From the NCBI GenBank assembly GCA_030765645.1, contig JAVCCE010000023.1, forward strand, positions 1-64,000: 64,000 bases of DNA, written 5' to 3'. Of this stretch, positions 50,952-59,967 are shown in pieces. Source of the stretch: Candidatus Hinthialibacter antarcticus (GTDB lineage: Bacteria > Hinthialibacterota > Hinthialibacteria > Hinthialibacterales > Hinthialibacteraceae). A program made the position numbers and the translations under genes. The notes under the pieces are model-generated. The model was given only the letters and a program-made list of their open reading frames with translations. It ran no database searches and had not been told where the DNA came from. The stretch's first letter is position 1; each line of letters opens with the position of its first letter.

Positions 50952-52739
50952 CTAATCGGTCGCGCCCACATTTTTTTCAATATGGTTAACTTGATTGATG
51001 TCCCAAATCGGCGCGTAGTGGATCCACCAATCGCCGGGCTGCATTTTAATATATAACAAGTCGCCAATTACCAGAGGGCTGTCGAGGCTCGGCCGGTCGG
51101 ATTTATTTTGAGAAACGCTGAAATGAAACAGTTGTTCGTTTCGCTGCGCAAATGACGCGCCTGGAACGCCATACCAATAATGCACCCACTCAAAGTGGAC
51201 ATTACTATCACTGGGAAGGTCAGCGGCAGACGCTTGGACGGGACAACCCATTTCTTGAATTCGGACCAATGAAGTCTGAAACGGGACCGAGTCGAGATAG
51301 TGATAGCGGAAGCAAAAAGAACGTCCGCCTTTAAAATCATCTTTCATCCGGCAGCCATGCGTCGGCCCCCAAAACTGGACCGCGCCTTTGATGCGATTGT
51401 AGCCATTGATGTAATGGTCAAGCCCCGTCCCTTGAATCGAGGCTTGAGGCTCTCCATCAATGAACATATAGTCGTCGCCTTCAAAATAATAATGTTTTTC
51501 GTCGCCGTATTCGTCTGATATGGTTTTGACGCTGCATCCCATATAACGGCCTTTGCCGTCATACTCAAACACGGGGTAGATATACCCAAGGTATCCATCA
51601 CGTTTTTGGGCTTGGGCGTAAAAATACATTGCGTCTTTATTGATTTCATCGAGAGCGAGCCGGTATTCAAAATTCAATTGCACAGGCGCGGCGTTTGTTG
51701 ATTCGATAAAAATCTGGGCTTCTTCATGAAACGGCATATACACTTGCGTCACCAGCATTTTTTTATGCGGCAAGTAACCATAGGCGGGAATGCTCCACCC
51801 AGCGCTGGCATCCACCACATTAAAAAATTCCGCGAAGGTGCATTCTACGGCAGGTTCCACCATTGAATCCCAATAGATTGTGAGTTTGAGATTCATAAAC
51901 ACGTCCATGGTGAAATCAGGCGTGGTGAATTGGAGATATTGAATCGCCGCCGGGCCTTTTAAAGACGCCACCAACGTCCTCGAATCGGGGGCGAGAGACA
52001 AACTGCCGGAGCGCTTATTTAAGTCTTCAAAATGCTGGTCTGCGGTTGATGAAATATATTTAAATAAATCGGCCTTGGCTTGCTGGGTGGTTTCATCAAA
52101 CATCGGGGAGAAGGTTTTGGTTTGGACGCCGTCGCCCCACCGCACCGCCTGCACTTGGTATTGAACGCCGCTGTTGCTGTTTTCGATTGCGATGCGGCAA
52201 CGCTTTTCGTAGGGCATGGGCATATAACATACATTGCCGCCGCCGCTGTTTTGAGGATGGTAGACGAACAAGGTTGTGAAAGGCTCGACTTTTTCAGAAA
52301 AGAAGTCGCGAACCGGAGCATCAATTCGCGGTTCAGGTTCATCATCAAAATAGACGCGGATCGCGCCGCTCACGTTGCCTGAAAGCCATAAGCGGGTAAT
52401 GCAGCCCGGGCCTTCGCCGTTGAATAAGACGTTCCATTGTTTGCCGTCGTCTTCAAAGTTTCCTTGAAACACATCGGCGTCAAATAATTCGCCGGTATTA
52501 TGGCTTGAGGTATATTCCACGGTTTCAGAAGAATACAAAATCGCCATCGCGGCGGGATTAGCCATGCGCTTCATCATGTAAGCAACGTCGCGTAGGTTCG
52601 ACGCCGCCGCGACTGTAACCGGCGTCTTGACTGGCGCAGCGGCTGCGCCCGGATTATCGGGCGGCGGCGGGCTGCAAGCGCAGAATACGCTTAGAAGAAA
52701 ACCCAAAATAACGAACGGCGCGACGGACGCCTTAGGCAT
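50952..52739 (-). CDS. DUF2961 lipoprotein
   Basis: A 595-residue protein from ATG 52739, which overlaps the queC stop by 8 bases; ATG 52778 inside queC is the alternative. The N-terminus [19 protein letters not shown] ends in a lipobox-like FCAC, so it is a lipoprotein with Pro- and Ala-rich linker. Two DUF2961 features are visible: the first jelly-roll ([36 protein letters not shown]) and the second ([20 protein letters not shown], then [14 protein letters not shown]). Characterised relatives of DUF2961 include alpha-D-fructofuranosidases and difructose-anhydride enzymes, so a periplasmic or surface sugar-active enzyme is plausible. Its position behind queC looks like chance co-transcription. 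Confidence 0.85.
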   Translation of the reverse strand: MPKASVAPFVILGFLLSVFCACSPPPPDNPGAAAAPVKTPVTVAAASNLRDVAYMMKRMANPAAMAILYSSETVEYTSSHNTGELFDADVFQGNFEDDGKQWNVLFNGEGPGCITRLWLSGNVSGAIRVYFDDEPEPRIDAPVRDFFSEKVEPFTTLFVYHPQNSGGGNVCYMPMPYEKRCRIAIENSNSGVQYQVQAVRWGDGVQTKTFSPMFDETTQQAKADLFKYISSTADQHFEDLNKRSGSLSLAPDSRTLVASLKGPAAIQYLQFTTPDFTMDVFMNLKLTIYWDSMVEPAVECTFAEFFNVVDASAGWSIPAYGYLPHKKMLVTQVYMPFHEEAQIFIESTNAAPVQLNFEYRLALDEINKDAMYFYAQAQKRDGYLGYIYPVFEYDGKGRYMGCSVKTISDEYGDEKHYYFEGDDYMFIDGEPQASIQGTGLDHYINGYNRIKGAVQFWGPTHGCRMKDDFKGGRSFCFRYHYLDSVPFQTSLVRIQEMGCPVQASAADLPSDSNVHFEWVHYWYGVPGASFAQRNEQLFHFSVSQNKSDRPSLDSPLVIGDLLYIKMQPGDWWIHYAPIWDINQVNHIEKNVGATD

Positions 52740-53436
52740 GTGACGAATAGGATGTGGGATCAGGGACGCCAGATTCATGAAACCCTTTCTTTCGCAATTG
52801 GCAGCTGTCGCACAAGCCGCAATGTTCGCCCGCGCTTGTAGGATCATAACAACTGTGCGTGTGTTCATAGGGAACGCCCAACGCATGGCCCCGTTGAACG
52901 ATCTCGGCTTTGCTCCACTCAATCAATGGCGTATGAAAATGGACCGGACGGCCTTCTACGCCGGTTTTCAGCCCCTGACGCGCCATTTCTGCATACGCTT
53001 TCATAAACGCAGGGCGGCAGTCAGGGTAACCGCTATAATCCAGCGCATTCACGCCAATGAATATATGATGGCGTTCGCAGACTTCCGCATGCGCCAACGC
53101 AAACGATAAAAAGATGATATTGCGCGCCGGGACATAAGTCACGGGGATGGCGCCCGCCATTTCATCCACCGAGCGCCCTTTGGGGACGTCGATCTCGTCT
53201 GTCAGGGCCGAATGCCCGAACTGCCGCAAGTCGATATTCACAATCCGATGGTCGCTAACGCCGTAATGTTGCGCCAAGCGCTCCGCTGCTTCGAGTTCAA
53301 TCGCATGGCGCTGACCATAGCGAAAACTCAGCGCGGCGCAGTCATACCCCTGGTCGCGGGCAATCGCCAGCGTGGTCGCGGAATCCAACCCGCCGCTTAA
53401 TAAAACCACCGCCCGTTTTGGTTGCGTTTCATTCAT
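52732..53436 (-). CDS. queC: 7-cyano-7-deazaguanine synthase
   Basis: A 234-residue ATP-dependent enzyme that converts 7-carboxy-7-deazaguanine to preQ0 for queuosine synthesis. The PP-loop [17 protein letters not shown] is at the N-terminus, followed by [18 protein letters not shown] and [17 protein letters not shown]. The zinc site near the C-terminus has four Cys ([20 protein letters not shown]). It starts at ATG 53436, eight bases after the queE stop. queE-queC form an operon; queD, queF and tgt are not in the window. Confidence 0.96.
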   Translation of the reverse strand: MNETQPKRAVVLLSGGLDSATTLAIARDQGYDCAALSFRYGQRHAIELEAAERLAQHYGVSDHRIVNIDLRQFGHSALTDEIDVPKGRSVDEMAGAIPVTYVPARNIIFLSFALAHAEVCERHHIFIGVNALDYSGYPDCRPAFMKAYAEMARQGLKTGVEGRPVHFHTPLIEWSKAEIVQRGHALGVPYEHTHSCYDPTSAGEHCGLCDSCQLRKKGFHESGVPDPTSYSSHA

Positions 53437-53444
53437 TGGATTTC

Positions 53445-54086
53445 TTATACGCCTTTCGCATCCGGCGCCCAGATATATTTATGGAGTTGCAGTTGCAATC
53501 GCGCTTCAATGCCGTCGTCGAGAATCCACTGCGCCAATTTAACAGAATCGAGCACGCCGAACGACGGCGAAAAATAGATGATATAGTTTCCAAACAGGGC
53601 ATGGTCATTACAAACGGCGACCGACCAGTCGTAATCTTCACGATTGGCGATGACGAATTTCAACTCGTCCCGTTCAGACAACAATTTTAGGTTGTCCCAA
53701 TGATTGCGACGCGCCATGCGGCTGGAAGGCGTTTTGACGTCCATAATCTTGATGACTTGCGCCGGGAGGACATCAATCGCAAAGGCGCCGCTGGTTTCGA
53801 CGAGCACGGTTGCGCCCAGATCAAGCAAGCGCTGGCACAGTTCGGGCGTATTGGGTTCTTCGAGCGGCTCGCCGCCGGTAATTTCGACCAAATCCGCGCC
53901 CAGTTGTTGGATTTGAGCAATCACGCTTTCGATTGCCTGTTCAGTCCCTGACTCAAAACTGAGCGCATAACCGGTATCGCAATAGGCGCACCGCAACGAA
54001 CAGCCCGCTGTACGCACAAACGTGCAGGGACGCCCGGCGTAAGAAGACTCGCCCTGGATGCTGCGGTAGATTTCTGAAATTCTCAT
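53445..54086 (-). CDS. queE: 7-carboxy-7-deazaguanine synthase
   Basis: A 213-residue radical-SAM enzyme that makes the 7-deazaguanine ring from 6-carboxytetrahydropterin. It starts at ATG 54086 ([18 protein letters not shown]). The [4Fe-4S] motif is [13 protein letters not shown] (C-x3-C-x2-C), and [17 protein letters not shown] is the SAM-binding GGEP segment. The C-terminal part ([18 protein letters not shown]) fits the family. Radical-SAM position 1 is Cys in GCSLRC, and no residue is missing. It is the first gene of the queE-queC operon, and no preQ1 riboswitch was recognised in its leader. Confidence 0.95.
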   Translation of the reverse strand: MRISEIYRSIQGESSYAGRPCTFVRTAGCSLRCAYCDTGYALSFESGTEQAIESVIAQIQQLGADLVEITGGEPLEEPNTPELCQRLLDLGATVLVETSGAFAIDVLPAQVIKIMDVKTPSSRMARRNHWDNLKLLSERDELKFVIANREDYDWSVAVCNDHALFGNYIIYFSPSFGVLDSVKLAQWILDDGIEARLQLQLHKYIWAPDAKGV

Positions 54087-54126
54087 TGGTATCGCTCTTT
54101 AACTATCTGAAGTCTTCTCAAAAAAG

Positions 54127-54159
54127 ATGCACAGGCGCTCCCAGAGTTGCACCCATGCC
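54127..54159 (+). repeat. Family A repeat, right half only (copy 6)
   Basis: Only TGCACAGGCGCTCCCAGAGT through CACCCATGCC remains, the right arm of the palindrome, followed by the conserved flank GAATTGGTTTTCAATTTTTA. The left half is missing, so the copy is truncated. It lies between the divergent queE and miaB genes. Confidence 0.8.
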
Positions 54160-54376
54160 AGAATTGGTTTTCAATTTTTAATGAATGTTAATACCATTAT
54201 CGCAATCATTGTTATTGAGATGGTTTTTAACTTTCACCATTTTGGCGTGTCAGTCAAAGCAAGGCAAGCGTAAGCCCGCTCCCTCGCGTTATGGACGAAA
54301 GGACATTATTATAATAGTTTCTGCACCGAATCGGCATCCAAGCGATCTAAATCAAATTGAATAAAAAAGCGAAAAT

Positions 54377-55729
54377 ATGAAGTATCACATTCAAACCTTT
54401 GGCTGCCAGATGAACGTCTACGATACCGAGTCGCTGGCGGGGCTTTTAAACCGCGCCGGACACGAGTCGACCGAAAATCTCGAAGAAGCCGAAATGATTC
54501 TGCTCAACACCTGTTCGATTCGCGAAGGCGCCGAAGAGCGCGTCCGCGGGCGCACCGGGCAACTGAAACAATATAAAGATATCGCCAAACTCAAATACCT
54601 GGGCATCTGCGGCTGTATGGCGCAAAAAGAAGGCGAACGCCTGCTCGAAAAAATCCCCTATCTGGATTTGGTGATGGGGCCGGGCGCCATCGGTTCGGTA
54701 TCGCGGCTGGTGGATGAAATGCAAAGCAGCAAAGGCCCGGTGTTAGACCTGCACGGCCTCGAAGACGACTACGACGAAGTCTTCCCGGTTTCAAATGATG
54801 AAGTGGCGTACCCGCGTTTTGTGTCGGTCATGAAAGGCTGCGACAAGAAGTGCACCTTCTGCGTTGTGCCCTTTACGCGCGGACCGGAACGCTCGCGGGC
54901 GCCGCATATTATTCTGCAAGAAGTTGAAAACCTGGTCAAAATGGGCCACAAAGAAGTCACCCTGATCGGCCAGACCATCAATGCGTATCAGTGGAACGAA
55001 ATTGATTTCGCCAAACTGTTAGAGATGGTCGACGCCGTGCCCGGTTTGGAGCGTTTGCGGTTTACCACCTCTCATCCCAAAGACGCAACCCAGCCCATGC
55101 TGCGGGCGATGGCGGAACTGCCCAGCCTGTGCGAGCAATTGCACTTGCCGGTGCAATGCGGCTCCAACCGCATCCTGCGCCGCATGAAGCGCTTATATAC
55201 CAAAGAAGAATATCTCGACATTATCAGCGACTACCGCCGCCGTTTTACGGGGGCCGAGATTCCACCGTCTCTCACCACCGACCTGATTGTCGGCTTTCCC
55301 GGCGAGACCGAAGAAGACTTTGAGATGACGCTCGATCTGATGCGCGAAGTGCGCTATGACGCGGCGTTTATGTTTAAATATTCGCCCCGGCGCAGCACCG
55401 CTGCGCTCAAACTCGATGGGCAGGTCGATGAATTCACCAAGGCGCGACGGCTCGATAAGTTGATCAAATTACAAAATGAAATCGCCCGCGAACTCAGCGA
55501 CGCCATGGTCGGCAAGACAGTCGAAGTTATGGTGGAACAAGTTCACCCAGAACCGCAAAAGGGCATGACCTACGGGACCCGGATGCGTACCGGGCGCATC
55601 GTCATGCTTCCAAAAGAACACGGCCCGTTTGACATTGGAGATATTGTTGCCGTTACGATTACTTCGGCGGCCTACTTCACGTTATATGGAGACCCCGTCA
55701 GTAAACAGGTGAAAACCATTGTGGCGTAA
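54377..55729 (+). CDS. miaB: tRNA-2-methylthio-N6-dimethylallyladenosine synthase
   Basis: A 450-residue methylthiotransferase that modifies A37 of tRNAs reading UNN codons. It starts at ATG 54377 with a poor upstream site. The UPF0004 domain has its three cluster cysteines (HIQTFGCQMN, LLNTCSIREGAEE, GICGCMAQKEGE). The radical-SAM motif is GCDKKCTFCVVPFTRG, and the barrel includes LTTDLIVGFPGETEEDF. A C-terminal TRAM domain follows (VEVMVEQVHPEP and GRIVMLPKEHGPF). The next gene overlaps its stop by 11 bases. Confidence 0.96.
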   Translation: MKYHIQTFGCQMNVYDTESLAGLLNRAGHESTENLEEAEMILLNTCSIREGAEERVRGRTGQLKQYKDIAKLKYLGICGCMAQKEGERLLEKIPYLDLVMGPGAIGSVSRLVDEMQSSKGPVLDLHGLEDDYDEVFPVSNDEVAYPRFVSVMKGCDKKCTFCVVPFTRGPERSRAPHIILQEVENLVKMGHKEVTLIGQTINAYQWNEIDFAKLLEMVDAVPGLERLRFTTSHPKDATQPMLRAMAELPSLCEQLHLPVQCGSNRILRRMKRLYTKEEYLDIISDYRRRFTGAEIPPSLTTDLIVGFPGETEEDFEMTLDLMREVRYDAAFMFKYSPRRSTAALKLDGQVDEFTKARRLDKLIKLQNEIARELSDAMVGKTVEVMVEQVHPEPQKGMTYGTRMRTGRIVMLPKEHGPFDIGDIVAVTITSAAYFTLYGDPVSKQVKTIVA

Positions 55730-56567
55730 ACGGTTTCTTATTTTTGCACTGACCCTGACGTGTCTCGCTTGGCCTGGTTCAAGCATGGCGCAGATGGCGC
55801 AGATATTGAATCCCGCCTCGAATGCGCTCGACCCGATTACCCAGCGGGCGCTGGATGAACTCAACCGCCTGACCTTAATGGGCACACCAGAGCAAGTGCA
55901 GGAACAATTGCTGCGCGTCATCAACAGTTCAGGCTACATCAAGCCGCTGGCGCGGGTGTTTTATCAGCTGGCGGCGCAAAATGAAGGCGACGCCACCCAA
56001 GCAGCGCAACATTATTACAACGTGATTGATAAATGGCCCGAGTCGGCCTGGGCGCAAAAGTCGCTCACCGAACTGGTCCCATTGATTTTGATGAGCGAGG
56101 GCGAGATCGGTTCCGCCTATATTCAATCTCTTTGGGAAAAACAAGAACCGCTATTGGCCGAAGCAGACGACGCCATGCAAGTTGGAGAAAATTCGCAAAC
56201 GCTTCGCGCCGACGTCTTCCTTAATCTGGTGTATCTCGCCAACCAACAAGATCAGAGCGGGCGCCTGGAAGCCTTGTCTCAACACCCTCTCGCCCAACAA
56301 CCCGCGACCGCCGAAACGGTGGCGTTGGCGCGCGCTTCCTCGTCGATTCATTCGGGGCGTTCTGAGTTGGCGCAAGCGCGCCTGCAAGCCTGGTTGTCAG
56401 ACTGGCCCCATTCGCCCTTGCGGGCGTATGCTTATGTTTTATTTTATGAGTCGTCCGCTGATCCTGCCAGCAGAGATGAGTCGGTCGTTCGGGTCAGGGA
56501 AGATTATGCGGAAACTTTAGAAGCGAAGTTGCTCGAGAGGGTCTTGTCGAGCAGCGGCCGATTTTAA
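55719..56567 (+). CDS. Exported helical-repeat protein of unknown function
   Basis: A 282-residue protein. The start is TTG 55719 with AGGTG upstream, overlapping miaB by 11 bases. The first 25 residues are a Sec signal peptide (MWRKRFLIFALTLTCLAWPG, cut near SMAQ). The rest is almost all helical with TPR-like spacing (RVFYQLAAQNEGDATQAAQH, SLWEKQEPLLAEADDAMQV, RSELAQARLQAWLSDWPHS), so it is probably a periplasmic TPR/Sel1-type scaffold. I do not recognise a specific family. Confidence 0.65.
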   Translation: MWRKRFLIFALTLTCLAWPGSSMAQMAQILNPASNALDPITQRALDELNRLTLMGTPEQVQEQLLRVINSSGYIKPLARVFYQLAAQNEGDATQAAQHYYNVIDKWPESAWAQKSLTELVPLILMSEGEIGSAYIQSLWEKQEPLLAEADDAMQVGENSQTLRADVFLNLVYLANQQDQSGRLEALSQHPLAQQPATAETVALARASSSIHSGRSELAQARLQAWLSDWPHSPLRAYAYVLFYESSADPASRDESVVRVREDYAETLEAKLLERVLSSSGRF

Positions 56568-56613
56568 AGTAATACCAAAATACACAACAACATAAAACAG
56601 AAGTTGAATTCTG

Positions 56614-58347
56614 TTAGCCGCCAGCGTTGACCATTTCTTCGACTGGCTCAGGCTTAACCATGTCTATGCCCGCCGTCTCATCGGTGATTGCATCTTCATT
56701 GGCTAACTCTCCGGTCTCTGGCCCTGCCTCGGGCTCCTCCGGAGATGAGGTCCCCGGGGGCGAGTCACCGCCGAGTCCACCGCCTAATCCACCACCGCTT
56801 AACTGACTGAGCGCTTTCAGCACCGTTGGGAGAAACTCGTTGCGCTTCTTCTTGGCCAAGGTGCTGTTACTTTGCAAGTCGACTTCAATTTCAGGCGTAC
56901 ATTCATACATCACAAATTCAACAAATTTGCCGGATTTCAGTTCGCGGTATTCATCGGGCCTCAGGTCTTTCCCCAACGGAATATCAATAATCCAACCGTG
57001 AGATTCTGCGACGGCTTGGTCGATCTGTCGTTCAAACGCGCTGTATTGCTTTCGCTTGTCGATGATGCGGGTCAAATATTCCCGGTCAATGGTGACTTCT
57101 TTTCGTTTGCTGGGCGGCAGGGTTTGTAATTCCGCCATACGCTCATCGACTTCTTTACGCGCTTTATAGATATCATCTAACGTGATGGCGATAATCTCCG
57201 GCCCATTCAACGAATCCTTATTGGATACGGCGAACACATTAATCAGCGCTTTGAGATGGGCTTGATACATCTTGGTGGTGTAGGTCCGCACCTCATAATT
57301 GTCGCCATAAAAAATCACGTCTCGCGGATACACCTTCAACATTGATCGCGCTGACGACGTATTCGATTGTAATTTTCTGACGATGCCCTCACGAAAAGCC
57401 GGGCACAGTTCTTTGGTCACCATAAATTGGCGATATTTTTTGTGGTCATACTCAGAGAACGCCATCTTTTCAGTAAATTGCCACGTGAAGAGCAGGCTTT
57501 CTGAATTTTCAATTTCATCTGGAGTCAGATTAATTTCTAAATCCTGGAGTTGTTGTTCGATGTTGCTGCGGTAACTCAATGAACTCTTATAATCGTCTTC
57601 GAGAGAACGTAAGAGCTTATCGAGAATGATCTGTTGAAGAGCGCGTCCCACAATATGGCTGCGCAATCCTTTATTTTTTTCTAATTGTTGTTTGAGTTCG
57701 CTTTTTAATTTAGACAGCCAATAACACCAGCTCTCAAACCCCCGCAAGACAAACGACTCTTGTTCGGTCTTGCCTTCAATTTTCAGCCCCTTCGCAAGCG
57801 GGCTAAACATTTGCAGCCCGGCGTGGCGAATAAAGCGTTTAAATTCTATCGACGTAAGTTTTCCCAACGCAGGTGTATTTTCAGGCTCAATCTTCATTTC
57901 TTTGAGAAATTTAACGGCTTCTTCTTCAGTCGCAGAAAAGAGACGATCCACTAACAGCCTGATTTGCTGAGAAATTGACCCGGAAATGGTATCCGTCCGT
58001 TTAACGACCAGTTCCACCCGTTCCATGATGGATTTATCGTTCATCGATTTCCCTGAAGTATTTTCTTCACATTTCCGCTGAAAGAAATTGAGGTCATCCG
58101 GCGACAGCCAAATTCCGGCCTCACGAAACGCTTTTTTGACAATGCGCTCGCCCCAGACCCGGTCGCTGCTGGTTTTCTTCCAGCCCCATTTATAGAAAGG
58201 AGAGGTTTTTTCGCCAGACCATTTGTTGGTCAAGCCTAATTCTGCCAATAAGGACTTTTGCTCTCCCCCGCCTGATGAAGAGAACATAACGATCAGCAGA
58301 ACGAGAAGAATAATGACGATTATGGTGACGGCTGCAATAATCAACAT
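56614..58347 (-). CDS. Large membrane-anchored protein of unknown function
   Basis: A 577-residue protein starting at ATG 58347. A single N-terminal membrane helix (LIIAAVTIIVIILLVLLIV) is followed by a mostly helical charged domain of about 470 residues (for example KWGWKKTSSDRVWGERIVKK, RKEVDERMAELQTLPPSKRK) and a Gly-rich then acidic C-terminal tail (DSPPGTSSPEEPEAGPETGE). The layout is that of a bitopic scaffold whose domain faces either side. I do not recognise a family. It is convergent with the TPR-like protein gene. Confidence 0.6.
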   Translation of the reverse strand: MLIIAAVTIIVIILLVLLIVMFSSSGGGEQKSLLAELGLTNKWSGEKTSPFYKWGWKKTSSDRVWGERIVKKAFREAGIWLSPDDLNFFQRKCEENTSGKSMNDKSIMERVELVVKRTDTISGSISQQIRLLVDRLFSATEEEAVKFLKEMKIEPENTPALGKLTSIEFKRFIRHAGLQMFSPLAKGLKIEGKTEQESFVLRGFESWCYWLSKLKSELKQQLEKNKGLRSHIVGRALQQIILDKLLRSLEDDYKSSLSYRSNIEQQLQDLEINLTPDEIENSESLLFTWQFTEKMAFSEYDHKKYRQFMVTKELCPAFREGIVRKLQSNTSSARSMLKVYPRDVIFYGDNYEVRTYTTKMYQAHLKALINVFAVSNKDSLNGPEIIAITLDDIYKARKEVDERMAELQTLPPSKRKEVTIDREYLTRIIDKRKQYSAFERQIDQAVAESHGWIIDIPLGKDLRPDEYRELKSGKFVEFVMYECTPEIEVDLQSNSTLAKKKRNEFLPTVLKALSQLSGGGLGGGLGGDSPPGTSSPEEPEAGPETGELANEDAITDETAGIDMVKPEPVEEMVNAGG

Positions 58348-58581
58348 AATGATTCCGGTACTTGAGTTTTTGTCTAATTATATAGAAATAGGCAAAAAAC
58401 GGGCTAGTTTTATCTGATTACCAACAAAACCTGTAAAAGTATATAAACATTACAGAATCAGTCAATTAAAGGAAGCATTGTCAAAAGCACACTACAACAT
58501 TCTTTAACAATTACCAGCTATATTATAGCACAATTTGGAAAACAATAATATCAAAATGTGATTTTATCGTTTTGATAATTC
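58348..58581. other. AT-rich intergenic gap
   Basis: About 230 AT-rich bases between the unknown membrane-anchored protein gene and purN, both on the minus strand. It must hold a purN terminator and the promoter of the upstream gene. No hairpin with T-run was clear, and no gene was seen. Confidence 0.5.
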
Positions 58582-59217
58582 TCATAATGATAAAACCTTA
58601 ACTCGCTTGTTTTCGATTTGCAGGCGGTTCTGGACAAACAAATTGACCGCTTCGGGATAAATTTGCCGCTCAACTTCTTGAACGCGCTCCGCCAAAGTAT
58701 CAGGCGTATCGTCATCGTAAACCTCAATGGCCCGTTGCAAAATGATTGGCCCGGTGTCGTATTGCCCATCCACAAAATGCACGGTGCAGCCCGTAATTTT
58801 CGCGCCGGTTTCAATCACGGCTTCATGGATGTGATGACCATACATGCCTTTTCCACAAAAAGCGGGAATCAACGCGGGATGGACGTTCATAATGCGCCCC
58901 GAATAAGATTCACCCGGCCAAAACAACGACATAAAGCCCGCAAACAAGACTAAATCGGGCTGCTCTTCGTTTACGGCGTCTGTTAAAGCCTGGTTATAGT
59001 CAGCCCAATCGTTGAACTTTTTGCGTGAAACGACAACGGTTGGGATGTTATGGTTTTGGGCGCGTTGCAGGCCATAGGCGTCGCCCCGGCTGGATATGAC
59101 CTTGGTAATATGAATGGGCAGGCGCCCGGACTCGCTCAGGTCAATAAAATTTTGCAGGGTGGAGCCGCTGCCTGACAACATCACAACAACGCGTATGGTT
59201 GATAATCCAGCGTTCAC
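58582..59217 (-). CDS. purN: Phosphoribosylglycinamide formyltransferase (GART)
   Basis: A 211-residue enzyme of purine synthesis that transfers a formyl group from 10-formyl-tetrahydrofolate to GAR. GTG 59217 is chosen: AGGAG lies nine bases before, and the protein then starts MNAGLSTIRVVVMLSGSGS. A longer upstream frame is hydrophobic and has no site. The GAR-binding SGSGSTLQNFIDLSESG, the catalytic triad region (SGRIMNVHPALIPAFCGKG with Asn and His, ITGCTVHFVDGQYDTGPII with Asp) are intact. The gene is divergent from marR across about 160 bases. Confidence 0.95.
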   Translation of the reverse strand: MNAGLSTIRVVVMLSGSGSTLQNFIDLSESGRLPIHITKVISSRGDAYGLQRAQNHNIPTVVVSRKKFNDWADYNQALTDAVNEEQPDLVLFAGFMSLFWPGESYSGRIMNVHPALIPAFCGKGMYGHHIHEAVIETGAKITGCTVHFVDGQYDTGPIILQRAIEVYDDDTPDTLAERVQEVERQIYPEAVNLFVQNRLQIENKRVKVLSL

Positions 59218-59306
59218 TCGAAGAGGCTCCTCATCGTAGGCTGATGGTATTGTACCGAAAACCAAACCAAGATTGCAGAAGCAGAAAACAAAAAAAAGAA
59301 AACAAG

Positions 59307-59335
59307 TTGACAAAATTACTTAGCCGCCTTACTAT
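59307..59335 (+). promoter_or_regulatory. Near-consensus sigma-70 promoter of the efflux operon
   Basis: TTGACA (59307-59312), a 17-base spacer and TACTAT (59330-59335). This is the best promoter in the window by consensus. It lies 45 bases upstream of the marR start. Operator repeats overlap the spacer and the -10 box, see next entry. Confidence 0.75.
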
Positions 59336-59364
59336 GTGATTAGCCGCCTAATTATAAGGAGGCT
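59320..59364 (+). promoter_or_regulatory. MarR-type operator repeats over the promoter
   Basis: TTAGCCGCCTTA (59320-59331) and TTAGCCGCCTAA (59340-59351) are direct repeats exactly 20 bases apart, about two helix turns. The second also begins an inverted repeat, AGCCGCCT...AGGAGGCT (59342-59364). They lie over the -10 box and the transcription start of the promoter. Repression by the MarR protein encoded next, released by a substrate of the pump, is the natural reading (inference). Confidence 0.65.
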
Positions 59365-59379
59365 TATTAACTTTGTTCG

Positions 59380-59916
59380 ATGGAGCCAGTTGTGTCTGAG
59401 CCGATCCTGTTTCGTAAAGTCCCCAATATTGAAGCGCTGCATTCCTGTGCGCAACAACACGCTGACGTTGACCCAGGATTTATCGAAGCGTTTTTGATAT
59501 TGGTGTATACCTCAAGCGAGTTGCTCAACGCTGGAGTTGAATATTTTCAAGAATATGGAACCTCGCCAGCCCGCTTCGGTTTAATGATGCAACTTAATAT
59601 GAATAAAGAACACACGCTCAGCCCGTCTGACCTGGCCGAACTGACTGGCGTAACCCGCGCCACCATCACCGGGCTGTTAGACGGCTTAGAGCGAGACGGG
59701 TTCATCCAGCGACAACCTGACCCCAATGATAGACGGTCGCAAACCGTCCATCTTACGGAGAAAGCCCAAACCTTTCTCGATGGCTTTTTACCGGGCCACT
59801 TCAAGCGCATCCAGGGGTTGATGAGCAATGTATCCGTTAAAGAAAAAAAACAGCTGGTTTCAACGCTAACAAAAATCCTAGACAATCTAACCGTACTTGG
59901 CCATAAAAAGCCATGA
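59380..59916 (+). CDS. MarR-family transcriptional regulator
   Basis: A 178-residue winged-helix regulator starting at ATG 59380. AAGGAGG lies 16 bases before, which is far, but no other start fits. The N-terminal 50 residues are longer than in most MarR proteins. The DNA-binding part is typical: LSPSDLAELTGVTRATITGL (helix-turn-helix), LERDGFIQRQPDPNDRRSQT (wing with the conserved DxRS) and VHLTEKAQTFLDG. It is the first gene of an operon with the tripartite RND pump and probably represses it. Confidence 0.93.
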   Translation: MEPVVSEPILFRKVPNIEALHSCAQQHADVDPGFIEAFLILVYTSSELLNAGVEYFQEYGTSPARFGLMMQLNMNKEHTLSPSDLAELTGVTRATITGLLDGLERDGFIQRQPDPNDRRSQTVHLTEKAQTFLDGFLPGHFKRIQGLMSNVSVKEKKQLVSTLTKILDNLTVLGHKKP

Positions 59917-59967
59917 TTCGTTCAATCGAATGTTAAACAGTCAAAACGACAATACAGTGAAAGCAGA

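Noticed and set aside
54087-54376. preQ1 riboswitch upstream of queE
   Set aside because: No conserved preQ1 aptamer pattern found on the minus strand; the region holds the half copy of the family A repeat instead.
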